Shown here piece after piece: positions 13,536 to 19,163 of a stretch of DNA of 64,000 bases (position 1 is its first letter; every line of letters starts with the position of its first letter). The translations under genes were made by a program, and so were the position numbers. Source of the DNA: Ligilactobacillus sp. WC1T17. GTDB taxonomy: Bacteria; Bacillota; Bacilli; Lactobacillales; Lactobacillaceae. Where the stretch lies: contig FOCC01000003.1 in the NCBI GenBank assembly GCA_900110005.1, forward strand, positions 62,001 through 126,000. Reading direction: 5' to 3'. Below the pieces are notes generated by a model. That model had not been told where the DNA came from, made no database searches, and was given only the letters and a program-made list of their open reading frames with translations.

Positions 13536-14228
13536 ATGCAAAAAATATGTACAACGCTGTTATTTGACGTTGATGACACTTTGCTTGATTTTCATGATGC
13601 TGAAATAACGGCTTTAGCGAAGCTTTTTGAAAGTTTGAATTTAACTTTAAATGCTGAGATGAAAAAAGCATATCATGATTTTAATCAAGGATTATGGAAA
13701 AAACTTGAATTAGGGCAAATCACCCGTGATCATCTTTTAAACACACGGTTTACGACTTTTTTTAAAGAAAAATATGGTTTAACTGTCGATGCAAAAAAAG
13801 CCTCTGATACTTATTTGAATTCTTTAGCTTTAAGCCATAAAGAAATTGATGGCGCCCATGAGCTTTTAACAGCCTTAAAAAGCAAGGGTAAAAAATTATA
13901 TGTAATATCTAATGGTGTCTTGAAGATACAAGAAAAAAGGTTAAAAGATTCAGGTTTTGAAGCCTTATTTGATGATATTTTTATTTCCGAAGTAATCGGG
14001 GTTGATAAACCGGATAAACTGTTTTTTGACCGTGTAACAGCCAAGATTGACGGCTTTAAAGCTGGTGAGGCTTTAGTAGTTGGTGATTCTTTAACGTCGG
14101 ATATCTTAGGTGCTAATAATGCAAAACTTGATAGTGTTTGGTTTAATCCTAAAAAAACAGCCAATACAACTGAAGCTGAGCCGACTTATGAAGTAACACA
14201 ATTAAAAGAAATTTTAGACCTTGCCTAA
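13536..14228 (+). CDS. HAD-superfamily hydrolase, YjjG/YfnB type
   Basis: A cytosolic phosphatase of 230 residues with the HAD motifs in order: I DVDDTLLDF near residue 10 (nucleophile Asp), II VISNG near residue 121, III Lys in GVDKPDKLFF, IV VVGDSLTSDI. The helical cap between I and II is subfamily I, as in YjjG, which removes phosphate from noncanonical pyrimidine nucleotides. The precise substrate is not shown by sequence. The ATG follows directly on the stop of a six-codon GTG mini-frame (13515-13535) that has a better ribosome site than the gene itself, so translation may be coupled. Ends at a strong terminator. Confidence 0.88.
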   Translation: MQKICTTLLFDVDDTLLDFHDAEITALAKLFESLNLTLNAEMKKAYHDFNQGLWKKLELGQITRDHLLNTRFTTFFKEKYGLTVDAKKASDTYLNSLALSHKEIDGAHELLTALKSKGKKLYVISNGVLKIQEKRLKDSGFEALFDDIFISEVIGVDKPDKLFFDRVTAKIDGFKAGEALVVGDSLTSDILGANNAKLDSVWFNPKKTANTTEAEPTYEVTQLKEILDLA

Positions 14229-14230
14229 GC

Positions 14231-14258
14231 AAAGGCACTCCTAAGCGAGTGCCTTTTT
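14231..14258 (+). terminator. Terminator of the araT-murI-GNAT-HAD unit
   Basis: AAAGGCACTC / GAGTGCCTTT stem with a CTAAGC loop and T run. Confidence 0.9.
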
Positions 14259-14266
14259 ACTTGAAT

Positions 14267-14295
14267 TTGGCAAGCACTTTAAGATATGATACAAT
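14267..14295 (+). promoter_or_regulatory. Promoter of the unknown gene at 14346
   Basis: TTGGCA, 17-bp spacer, TACAAT: a close match to the sigma-A consensus, 50 bp upstream of the start codon. Confidence 0.8.
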
Positions 14296-14345
14296 TTAGT
14301 CGTTATAATTTTAGGGAGTTAGACTTATAAAAAAGGGGGATTAAG

Positions 14346-14822
14346 ATGCTGCGCAGAATTTTAATTACTCATCAAGTGGAATATCCGCTTCAAGTTGGCG
14401 ATGTTATTGAAAAAGATAATAAGACCTATGTGATTATCAATATTATGGATGTTGAACCTTTTATGCGTCAAAAAAAGCGTTTTGTTAACTATACCTGCTT
14501 ATGTCAAAAATATCATTCACCAAACTTGGCCAGTGAATATATTGAGACTGAATCGGAATTAGCTTATACTTTGAATGAATGGCATACGGTTTCACATGTA
14601 GGTGATTTCATTTACGATACCGAAACCAAAATCTATGTTGAGGTCACCAAAATTTTGAGTACCCGTTTTGAAGGAGAAACGATGTATGTCAATTATGAAT
14701 TTACCCCTGTGCCTGAATGGAGTGAAAGTCAAATGCGCGAGGCTGTTTTTAAATATCGTAGACGGTTTATGCATTTAGTTTCGGCACCTCAAGCCTTTGG
14801 CCAAAAAAATGCACATAATTAA
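14346..14822 (+). CDS. Conserved-looking protein of unknown function
   Basis: I do not recognise this 158-residue protein. It is soluble, with no signal peptide or membrane segment, and rich in Tyr, Val and Glu with an alternating pattern suggesting beta structure. It reads as two similar halves: YPLQVGDVIEKDNKTYVII near residue 13 and HVGDFIYDTETKIYVEV near residue 81 look like a repeated small beta module. The C-terminus is basic and helical (FKYRRRFMHLV). It has a near-consensus promoter, a strong AAAGGGGG ribosome site and its own terminator, so it is surely expressed. Transcribed alone, so context gives no job. Confidence 0.75.
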   Translation: MLRRILITHQVEYPLQVGDVIEKDNKTYVIINIMDVEPFMRQKKRFVNYTCLCQKYHSPNLASEYIETESELAYTLNEWHTVSHVGDFIYDTETKIYVEVTKILSTRFEGETMYVNYEFTPVPEWSESQMREAVFKYRRRFMHLVSAPQAFGQKNAHN

Positions 14823-14836
14823 CTAAAATTCTCTAG

Positions 14837-14869
14837 TGAGACGTTTGGTAAGACAGACGTCTCTTTTTT
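14837..14869 (+). terminator. Terminator after the unknown gene
   Basis: GAGACGT / ACGTCTC stem with a 12-nt loop and a T run. Confidence 0.82.
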
Positions 14870-14912
14870 ATTAGAATGGTCACATATTCCAGTAAAAGCT
14901 CACAAAGGAGTA

Positions 14913-15035
14913 TCAACAATCATTGAGTAGTTGTTTTACGATTGCTCGCCCGATTTCTTGGGTGCCGCTTGTAACTACTGCTATTTTTTCACCCATATAA
15001 TAATCTTCTATGTAAACGGTATTATTTAAATTCAT
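14913..15035 (-). pseudogene. Fragment of a short-chain dehydrogenase/reductase
   Basis: On the minus strand a 40-codon frame contains GEKIAVVTSGTQEIGRAIV, which is the first beta strand and dinucleotide-binding loop of an SDR. The usual TGGxxGIG is altered to TSGTQEIG. The frame stops after 40 codons and nothing SDR-like continues; the neighbouring terminator lies just beyond. It is a 5' remnant of a lost gene. A minus-strand TATAAT at 15043-15048 may be its old promoter. Confidence 0.6.
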
Positions 15036-15118
15036 TAGTTATTATATTAAGCGTTACCATATAATGGTTAAGCAGGCACTTTTTATGTCACAGTTACTTA
15101 AAATTTATATGTAATTTG

Positions 15119-15135
15119 TTGACAAAAAATTGTCA
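15119..15135 (+). promoter_or_regulatory. TTGACA -35 overlapped by TGACAA-N4-TTGTCA palindrome
   Basis: A consensus TTGACA (15119-15124) lies inside a perfect 6+6 inverted repeat at 15120-15135. The -10 is less clear (TGTTAA at 15142, 17-bp spacing). The geometry is that of a repressor operator. An AAGGAG ribosome site at 15176 follows. The cognate regulator is not in the window. Confidence 0.5.
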
Positions 15136-15189
15136 CGTTTCTGTTAATCTGATACGTTATAGTTATCAATTAGATAAGGAGAAAAGACA

Positions 15190-15418
15190 ATGGATAAAAA
15201 GTATGAATTTGAAGATCGATAATGAAGCTCAAACTATCTAGGGTGTCCACATTCCAAATAAAAATAAGTTTCAGCTGATTCGTGCCGATACGACCTCAAA
15301 CTATTTTGAAGGCTGGCGACCGACCAAAGAAGATGTTCATCATCTTTCAGATTACTTTGCCGAAAACCATCCTGAAGAACAGGCTAAGCTTAAAAAAATT
15401 TGGAAAGAATTTCATTAA
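15190..15418 (+). pseudogene. Decayed small ORF with intact upstream signals
   Basis: The best start (ATG 15190, AAGGAG 8 bp upstream) opens a frame that stops after 10 codons. An overlapping frame from ATG 15203 reads 12 codons to TAG (15239-15241), then stays open to TAA at 15418, with a protein-like stretch: GVHIPNKNKFQLIRADTT, FEGWRPTKEDVHHLSDYF and a basic helical end IWKEFH. A frameshift plus a nonsense change would explain both breaks. The C-terminal part resembles a small helical regulator or antitoxin in general character only. I do not recognise the family. Confidence 0.55.
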
Positions 15419-15429
15419 ACATAAAAAAA

Positions 15430-15468
15430 CAAATACGCCCCTCCAATTTGGAGGGGCTTTCAACCATA
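15430..15468 (+). repeat. 40-bp hairpin repeat, copy 1
   Basis: GCCCCTCCAA-T-TTGGAGGGGC is a perfect inverted repeat (15437-15457). It is flanked by CAAATAC on the left and TTCAACCATA on the right, and the flanks match copy 2 at 16128. No T run follows the stem, so it is not a standard intrinsic terminator. Confidence 0.8.
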
Positions 15469-15538
15469 AAAAACTTCTTGATAGAAAATATGTATTATAA
15501 ATAGTTTTTAAATATTAGATTTATCTATGGTTAAACCC

Positions 15539-15544
15539 TATAAT
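15539..15544 (+). promoter_or_regulatory. -10 box of the NTF2-like gene
   Basis: TATAAT lies 34 bp upstream of the start codon. There is no convincing -35. Confidence 0.45.
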
Positions 15545-15577
15545 AAAAGCAAGAAATAAGATAAAGCGGGAAAGAAA

Positions 15578-15949
15578 ATGAACGATACAGAAGAAATCAA
15601 AAATTTATATCGCATGGTTAATAAGGCAATGGTTAAAAAAGATACCCAAACACTCAGACAGATTGTGAAGCCGGGCAGTGTTTTAATCTATATGACCGGC
15701 TATGTGCAACCTATTTCAGAATGGTTCAACCAAATCGAAAGTAAAGAGATGCGGTATTTTGCATCTAAAGAAGAAAATATTAAAGATGTGGCGGTTAACG
15801 GACAAAAGGCCGGCCTAACCGGGCAAAGCAGGGCCAAAGCCCGGATTTGGGGCGGCGGCACCTACACCTGGCCGCTCCAAATTAAGATGAGCTTTGAAAA
15901 GCAAGACGGCAAATGGCTGGTTACAGACCAGTTGGCTTCAACCTATTAG
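15578..15949 (+). CDS. NTF2-like/SnoaL-fold protein (DUF4440 type)
   Basis: A 123-residue soluble protein with the NTF2-like pattern: N-terminal helices (IKNLYRMVNKAMVKKDTQTLRQIV), a short strand with VLIYMTGYVQPISEWFNQI, then curved-sheet strands ending in KMSFEKQDGKWLVTDQ, the common last strands of the fold. Members are ligand-binding pockets or isomerases, and some are secreted or toxin-immunity accessories; no catalytic set is evident. The ribosome site is weak (GGGAAAG). It lies between the two 40-bp hairpin repeats in the same orientation. The third quarter is locally GC-rich compared with its flanks, which may indicate transfer. Confidence 0.7.
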   Translation: MNDTEEIKNLYRMVNKAMVKKDTQTLRQIVKPGSVLIYMTGYVQPISEWFNQIESKEMRYFASKEENIKDVAVNGQKAGLTGQSRAKARIWGGGTYTWPLQIKMSFEKQDGKWLVTDQLASTY

Positions 15950-15950
15950 G

Positions 15951-16104
15951 ATGATATCGAAAGTATTAATCGGCGAAGCATTCGGCAACTTGAAATTTAA
16001 CCCGATTTTTAAGTCTTACCGGCAATCAGCTGACGTGGTTTAATCTTTTAAATTAAACTACCGTAGTTCGTCCCGACTGGCAAAAGAAGTATAAATACGC
16101 CTAA
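15951..16104 (+). other. Broken coding remnants after the NTF2-like gene
   Basis: ATG 15951 opens a 30-codon frame with protein-like residues (KVLIGEAFGNLKFNPIFK) that stops at 16043. In another frame the sequence up to TAA at 16104 reads VVRPDWQKKYKYA, like a C-terminal tail. They could be the two ends of one deleted gene. Family not recognised. Confidence 0.3.
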
Positions 16105-16127
16105 CGGTTAAAAACAGCTGCAAAATC

Positions 16128-16167
16128 AAATGCGGCCCTCCAATTTTGGAGGGCCGTTCAACTATAC
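16128..16167 (+). repeat. 40-bp hairpin repeat, copy 2
   Basis: CGGCCCTCCAA-TT-TTGGAGGGCCG is a perfect inverted repeat (16133-16156). The flanks CAAATG and TTCAACTATA match copy 1. The stem differs from copy 1 by a C-G to G-C swap made on both arms, so pairing is kept. No T run follows. Confidence 0.8.
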
Positions 16168-16194
16168 GCTTTATTTTTGGCGCAAACTTGCCGC

Positions 16195-16313
16195 TATACT
16201 AAAGACATTGTTTAAAGATAAGATCAAGCAAATAAACAAAATGGCATATTACTTGATCTGCAACATTTGGTATTATTTAAAAGCATTTCTCAATCAAAGG
16301 GATGCTTTTTTAT
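16195..16313 (+). ncRNA. Candidate small transcript or tiny hydrophobic peptide gene
   Basis: A TATACT (16195-16200) is followed by a stem AGATCAAG / CTTGATCT (16221-16259) and an intrinsic terminator with AAAGCAT / ATGCTTT and a T run (16280-16313). This would give a ~105-nt structured RNA. Inside it an ATG at 16241 opens a 24-codon frame of hydrophobic character (MAYYLICNIWYYLKAFL), but no ribosome site precedes it. The -35 is weak. The element is speculative apart from the terminator. Confidence 0.35.
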
Positions 16314-16332
16314 AAGTATGATATTTTTAATC

Positions 16333-16364
16333 CACTTCACTATAATACATATTATAGTGAAGTG
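16333..16364 (+). repeat. 32-bp perfect palindrome with -10-like boxes on both strands
   Basis: The 14-bp arms CACTTCACTATAAT and its complement are separated by ACAT. Each arm holds TATAAT on its own strand. Related words ACTTCAC and TTATAGTG recur at 16411-16429, next to the recombinase promoter. It could be an operator or a recombinase binding site. Confidence 0.7.
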
Positions 16365-16433
16365 AAAGGCTATTATGTAGCGGTGTTTGGCCGGCTATTT
16401 TTACCAGTTGACTTCACCATTTATAGTGTTTAA

Positions 16434-16442
16434 TGGTATAAT
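16434..16442 (+). promoter_or_regulatory. Extended -10 promoter of the tyrosine recombinase
   Basis: TG-G-TATAAT with TTCACC 18 bp upstream. TATAATAGTGA here resembles the half-site of the palindrome at 16333. A leader of about 75 nt follows; GATGC at 16465 can pair with GCATC at 16488, with a small AGAG/CTCT hairpin between them. Confidence 0.6.
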
Positions 16443-16520
16443 AGTGATGTTAAAACTAATAGGATGATGCTGAGAGACGCTCTTATTTGCATCGCTCATT
16501 AAGAAAGGTTGTGGAGAAAG

Positions 16521-17084
16521 TTGGCAAGAAAAAAACGACACTATAATGTTCAACCTTTGCGGACAAAAAAAGAAATCGATACTTTCTTGCAAATTTTAGG
16601 TGTTCCGGTCGAAGGTAAGCGAAATCAGCTGCTTTTTTTAATAGGTATCAATAATGGACTTCGAACCTCAGATATTGTGACTTTAAAAGTTAAAGATGTC
16701 AAAGAAGATAATCCCTATATCGTAGAACAAAAAACCGGTAAGGTCCGGCAGCTGTATCTTAAAAATATGCGGCCAATTATCGATAGTTATATTGTAGGTA
16801 AAAAAAATTCCGATTGGCTTTTTCCATCGAGACAAGGCGGCCATATCGAACGCAATACAGTTTATGTTATTTTTCGTGAAGCTGCTAAGCTGATGGGCCG
16901 TAATGATATTGGGACTCATACCATGCGTAAAACGTTTGGTTACCACTACTATCAAAAAACGCATGATGTTGCCACTTTAATGAAGATTTTTAACCACTCT
17001 TCTGAATCAGTTACCAAAAGGTATATTGGAATTGAAAGTGATGATATCAAAAAGACAATGGATAGTTTCCATTTGGGATTTTAA
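16521..17084 (+). CDS. Stand-alone single-domain tyrosine recombinase
   Basis: At 187 residues it is only the catalytic domain of the tyrosine recombinase/integrase family, without the N-terminal core-binding domain of XerC or phage integrases. All catalytic residues are visible: Arg48 (NNGLRTSD), Lys71 (QKTGKVR), His133 and Arg136 (THTMRKTF), His159 (FNHSSES) and the nucleophile Tyr168 (KRYIGIE). The size resembles FimB/FimE-type invertases. The start is TTG 16521, giving MARKKRHYNVQPLR as in remembered lactobacillar homologs; GGAG lies 4 bp upstream. A metallophosphoesterase follows by 20 bp. No excisionase, phage gene or obvious att duplication is linked, but palindromes lie just upstream. 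Confidence 0.85.
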   Translation: MARKKRHYNVQPLRTKKEIDTFLQILGVPVEGKRNQLLFLIGINNGLRTSDIVTLKVKDVKEDNPYIVEQKTGKVRQLYLKNMRPIIDSYIVGKKNSDWLFPSRQGGHIERNTVYVIFREAAKLMGRNDIGTHTMRKTFGYHYYQKTHDVATLMKIFNHSSESVTKRYIGIESDDIKKTMDSFHLGF

Positions 17085-17104
17085 AAAGCAAAAGAGGTAA
17101 TGAT

Positions 17105-17947
17105 ATGTATCAAAAAATAGCACTTATTTCAGATATCCATGGTAATTTGACCGCCTTTGAAGCTGTAGTGAATGATTTGAAACAACAAAAAGTGCATGAT
17201 GTGTGGTTTTTGGGCGATATGTTTATGCCTGGACCAGGCGCGTTAAATCAATGGCGATTATTTAAAGAGTTAGAGCCCAGCTTAATTGTACGAGGCAATT
17301 GGGATGATTTATTGGTGAATGGCTTCTATGGAAAATTAGCTTTAACCAAGCCTAGTCGGGTCTTTTTTTCCCGCCTAGCTGAATTTACGGGGCAAAAGCT
17401 TGGAAAAGATATTATTGAGCAAATAGCAGCTTGGCCCATGCATCAAACTAGACAACTTGGAACCTTAACTTTTAGCTGTTCCCATAATCTGCCTTTTCAT
17501 AATTTTGGCCAAAAATTATATCCGACAGCTGATCAGGCAACTTTTGATGAAGTCTTAAAAGATATTGAAGCGGATGTGGCCCTTTATGCGCATGTTCACC
17601 ATCCACTTATGCGCTATACTACACAAGAACAACTAGTAATTAATCCTGGTTCAGTCGGAGAGCCCTTTGAAGATTGGGACAAGCTGCATCAAGATTTAAG
17701 AGCACAATATTGTCTTCTGGAAGTCGATGAAACCGGACTTCCCCAAGTATCTTTCAGAAAGGTTGCTTATTCACGCCAAAAGGAAGTTCAAAGATCCCAA
17801 GAGGCCAATTTGCCTTATCTTAAATTGTATCAAGATCAGCTTTATGAAGGTGTTGTGCACACGCATGATCAAGCTTTACTAAAGCAGATTAATCTGACAG
17901 AAGGTTATTTAAATGATGTTTTAACTTATAACCAAAATTTAAATTAA
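17105..17947 (+). CDS. Metallophosphoesterase (calcineurin-like, YfcE/YmdB-like group)
   Basis: A 280-residue phosphoesterase with the binuclear-metal motifs: SDIHGN near residue 10, FLGDMF near residue 38 (GD), RGNWDD near residue 74 (GN[HW]), SCSHNLPF near residue 130, and HVHHPL near residue 163. Metal-ligand sets are complete. INPGSVGEPFEDW is the C-terminal signature of bacterial YfcE-like phosphodiesterases. The final ~65 residues are a helical extension beyond the minimal domain. ATG with AAAGAGG upstream; 20 bp after the recombinase, so probably cotranscribed although functionally unrelated. Substrate unknown (phosphodiester, nucleotide or lipid). Confidence 0.88.
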   Translation: MYQKIALISDIHGNLTAFEAVVNDLKQQKVHDVWFLGDMFMPGPGALNQWRLFKELEPSLIVRGNWDDLLVNGFYGKLALTKPSRVFFSRLAEFTGQKLGKDIIEQIAAWPMHQTRQLGTLTFSCSHNLPFHNFGQKLYPTADQATFDEVLKDIEADVALYAHVHHPLMRYTTQEQLVINPGSVGEPFEDWDKLHQDLRAQYCLLEVDETGLPQVSFRKVAYSRQKEVQRSQEANLPYLKLYQDQLYEGVVHTHDQALLKQINLTEGYLNDVLTYNQNLN

Positions 17948-17989
17948 TATCAAACTTTTGATGAATTTACGAGAGACAGCAATTTTTAA

Positions 17990-17998
17990 TGTTAAAAT
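17990..17998 (+). promoter_or_regulatory. Extended -10 promoter of the LysM/Apf gene
   Basis: TG-T-TAAAAT, 31 bp upstream of the start codon. No -35 is evident. Confidence 0.5.
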
Positions 17999-18028
17999 AA
18001 GTTCAAATAGCTAAAAAGGGTGGTTGTA

Positions 18029-18622
18029 ATGACAGTTGAAAATACGCAGGCATTAGCAGATCAATCGGCTTATCTAAATGTTTTGCGTCAAGCAGGGCAG
18101 TTAGCCAATGTTACTAGTAGCCAAGCTCAGAAATTTTCTGATACAATGCAAAAGATTCAAGTTAAAGCTGGAGATACAGTTTCACAATTAGCTAGCGAAT
18201 ATGGCACGACCACAGCAAGAATTGTTCAAGCTAATAATTTGGCTGATCCAAACTTCATCATGACAGGTCAAAGTTTGTTGATTCCAGGCAAAGATACGGT
18301 ACTTAAAACAGCTAACACAGCAACAAAAGCTACCCAAACGATAGCCAGTTCATCTGCTAGCACCAGTAGTGCTACGAGCATTAATAATAATGAAAGCCAA
18401 GTTGAAGCTGAAGCCAGAGCTTGGATTGTTCAACGTGAATCAGGCGGCAGCTATACAGCTCGTAACGGCAAGTATATTGGCAAATATCAGCTTGATCAAA
18501 GCTACTTAAATGGTGATTATTCTGCTGCTAACCAAGAAAAGGTTGCTAATAATTATGTTAAGCAACGCTATGGCAGCTGGGCGAATGCTAAAAAGCATTG
18601 GGAAGCGTTTAATTGGTATTAA
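18029..18622 (+). CDS. LysM protein with Apf-type C-terminal domain, no visible signal peptide
   Basis: The 197 residues comprise a helical N-terminus, a LysM peptidoglycan-binding domain at about residues 44-92 (IQVKAGDTVSQLASEYGTT), a Ser/Thr/Ala-rich linker, and a C-terminal domain ending WEAFNWY. That last domain (WIVQRESGGSYTARNG, IGKYQLDQSYLNGDYS) is the one of lactobacillar aggregation-promoting factors and SLT-like proteins. Such proteins are secreted, yet here no hydrophobic signal sequence is seen: the N-terminus is MTVENTQALADQ. No better upstream start exists in frame. ATG 18029 with AAAGGGTGG upstream. Export may be unconventional, or the gene may have lost its 5' end. Confidence 0.85.
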   Translation: MTVENTQALADQSAYLNVLRQAGQLANVTSSQAQKFSDTMQKIQVKAGDTVSQLASEYGTTTARIVQANNLADPNFIMTGQSLLIPGKDTVLKTANTATKATQTIASSSASTSSATSINNNESQVEAEARAWIVQRESGGSYTARNGKYIGKYQLDQSYLNGDYSAANQEKVANNYVKQRYGSWANAKKHWEAFNWY

Positions 18623-18627
18623 AGAAA

Positions 18628-18652
18628 AGAAGGGCGCTTAAGTCCTTTTTTT
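18628..18652 (+). terminator. Weak terminator after the LysM/Apf gene
   Basis: A short AAGGG / TCCTT-type stem with one G-T pair is followed by seven T residues. Confidence 0.5.
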
Positions 18653-18671
18653 ATTGCGAAAGGGGAATTGG

Positions 18672-19133
18672 ATGCATCCATTAGAAGAAGTTGAATTAAC
18701 TAATATGTGTATGATTTATCGAGGCCGGCAAGTCTTGGTTGAAAATCGTAAAAACCCGGCTTGGGCAGGGATAACTTTTCCAGGTGGCCATGTAGAGCCT
18801 AATGAAGCTTTCAATGATGCTATGGTGCGTGAAGTTTATGAAGAAACCGGCTTAAAATTAATTAAGCCTAGATTATGCGGCATTAAGCAGTTTCCGCGTA
18901 AAGATGGAAAAAGATATCTTGTTTTATTATATAAATGCGACCAATTTACCGGCCAAATCAAGAGTTCGCGCGAAGGCGATATTTTTTGGATTGATAAAGA
19001 AAAAATTACTGATTATCAATTGCCGCTTAATTTTAAAGAAATGTTGCCGGTTTTTGCAGATGACAATTTATCAGAGATTTATTTTCATCCGCAAGCAAAT
19101 GGCTTAGATTCTTGGATTACTGATATCTATTAA
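18672..19133 (+). CDS. Nudix hydrolase (8-oxo-dGTP-type)
   Basis: A 153-residue pyrophosphohydrolase. The full Nudix box is present at about residues 39-61: GGHVEPNEAFNDAMVREV continued by YEETGL, giving the G-x5-E-x7-REVxEExG pattern. The surrounding sheet (ITFPGG) is like MutT/NudG proteins that clean oxidised nucleotides, but substrate assignment by sequence is weak. The start ATG at 18672 is chosen for AAAGGGGA at 7 bp; the in-frame TTG at 18654 has no ribosome site. It is followed by a bidirectional terminator shared with the convergent membrane protein gene. Confidence 0.88.
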   Translation: MHPLEEVELTNMCMIYRGRQVLVENRKNPAWAGITFPGGHVEPNEAFNDAMVREVYEETGLKLIKPRLCGIKQFPRKDGKRYLVLLYKCDQFTGQIKSSREGDIFWIDKEKITDYQLPLNFKEMLPVFADDNLSEIYFHPQANGLDSWITDIY

Positions 19134-19162
19134 AAAAGCTCAGATAAACTGAGCTTTTTTTA
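19132..19162. terminator. Bidirectional terminator between Nudix and membrane protein genes
   Basis: AAAAAAGCTCAG / CTGAGCTTTTTT perfect stem with an ATAA loop, serving both converging genes. Confidence 0.92.
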
Positions 19163-19163
19163 G

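Noticed and set aside
15282-15500. 72-codon frame overlapping the decayed ORF
   Set aside because: It is an out-of-frame shadow of the protein-like frame 15203-15418 and reads through hairpin copy 1; no ribosome site.
15430-16167. Integron attC sites
   Set aside because: Copy 2 has GTTCAAC after the stem, but the paired GTTRRRY inverse core is absent, copy 1 lacks it, and the stems are perfect rather than bulged. Kept only as a structural repeat.
16130-16315. 61-codon frame across hairpin copy 2 and the candidate small transcript
   Set aside because: Its start lies in the hairpin repeat, it has no ribosome site, and composition looks random apart from the short hydrophobic end noted separately.
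16448-16505. Riboswitch in the recombinase leader
   Set aside because: Only a GATGC/GCATC pairing and a small hairpin are visible; no known riboswitch core was recognised.
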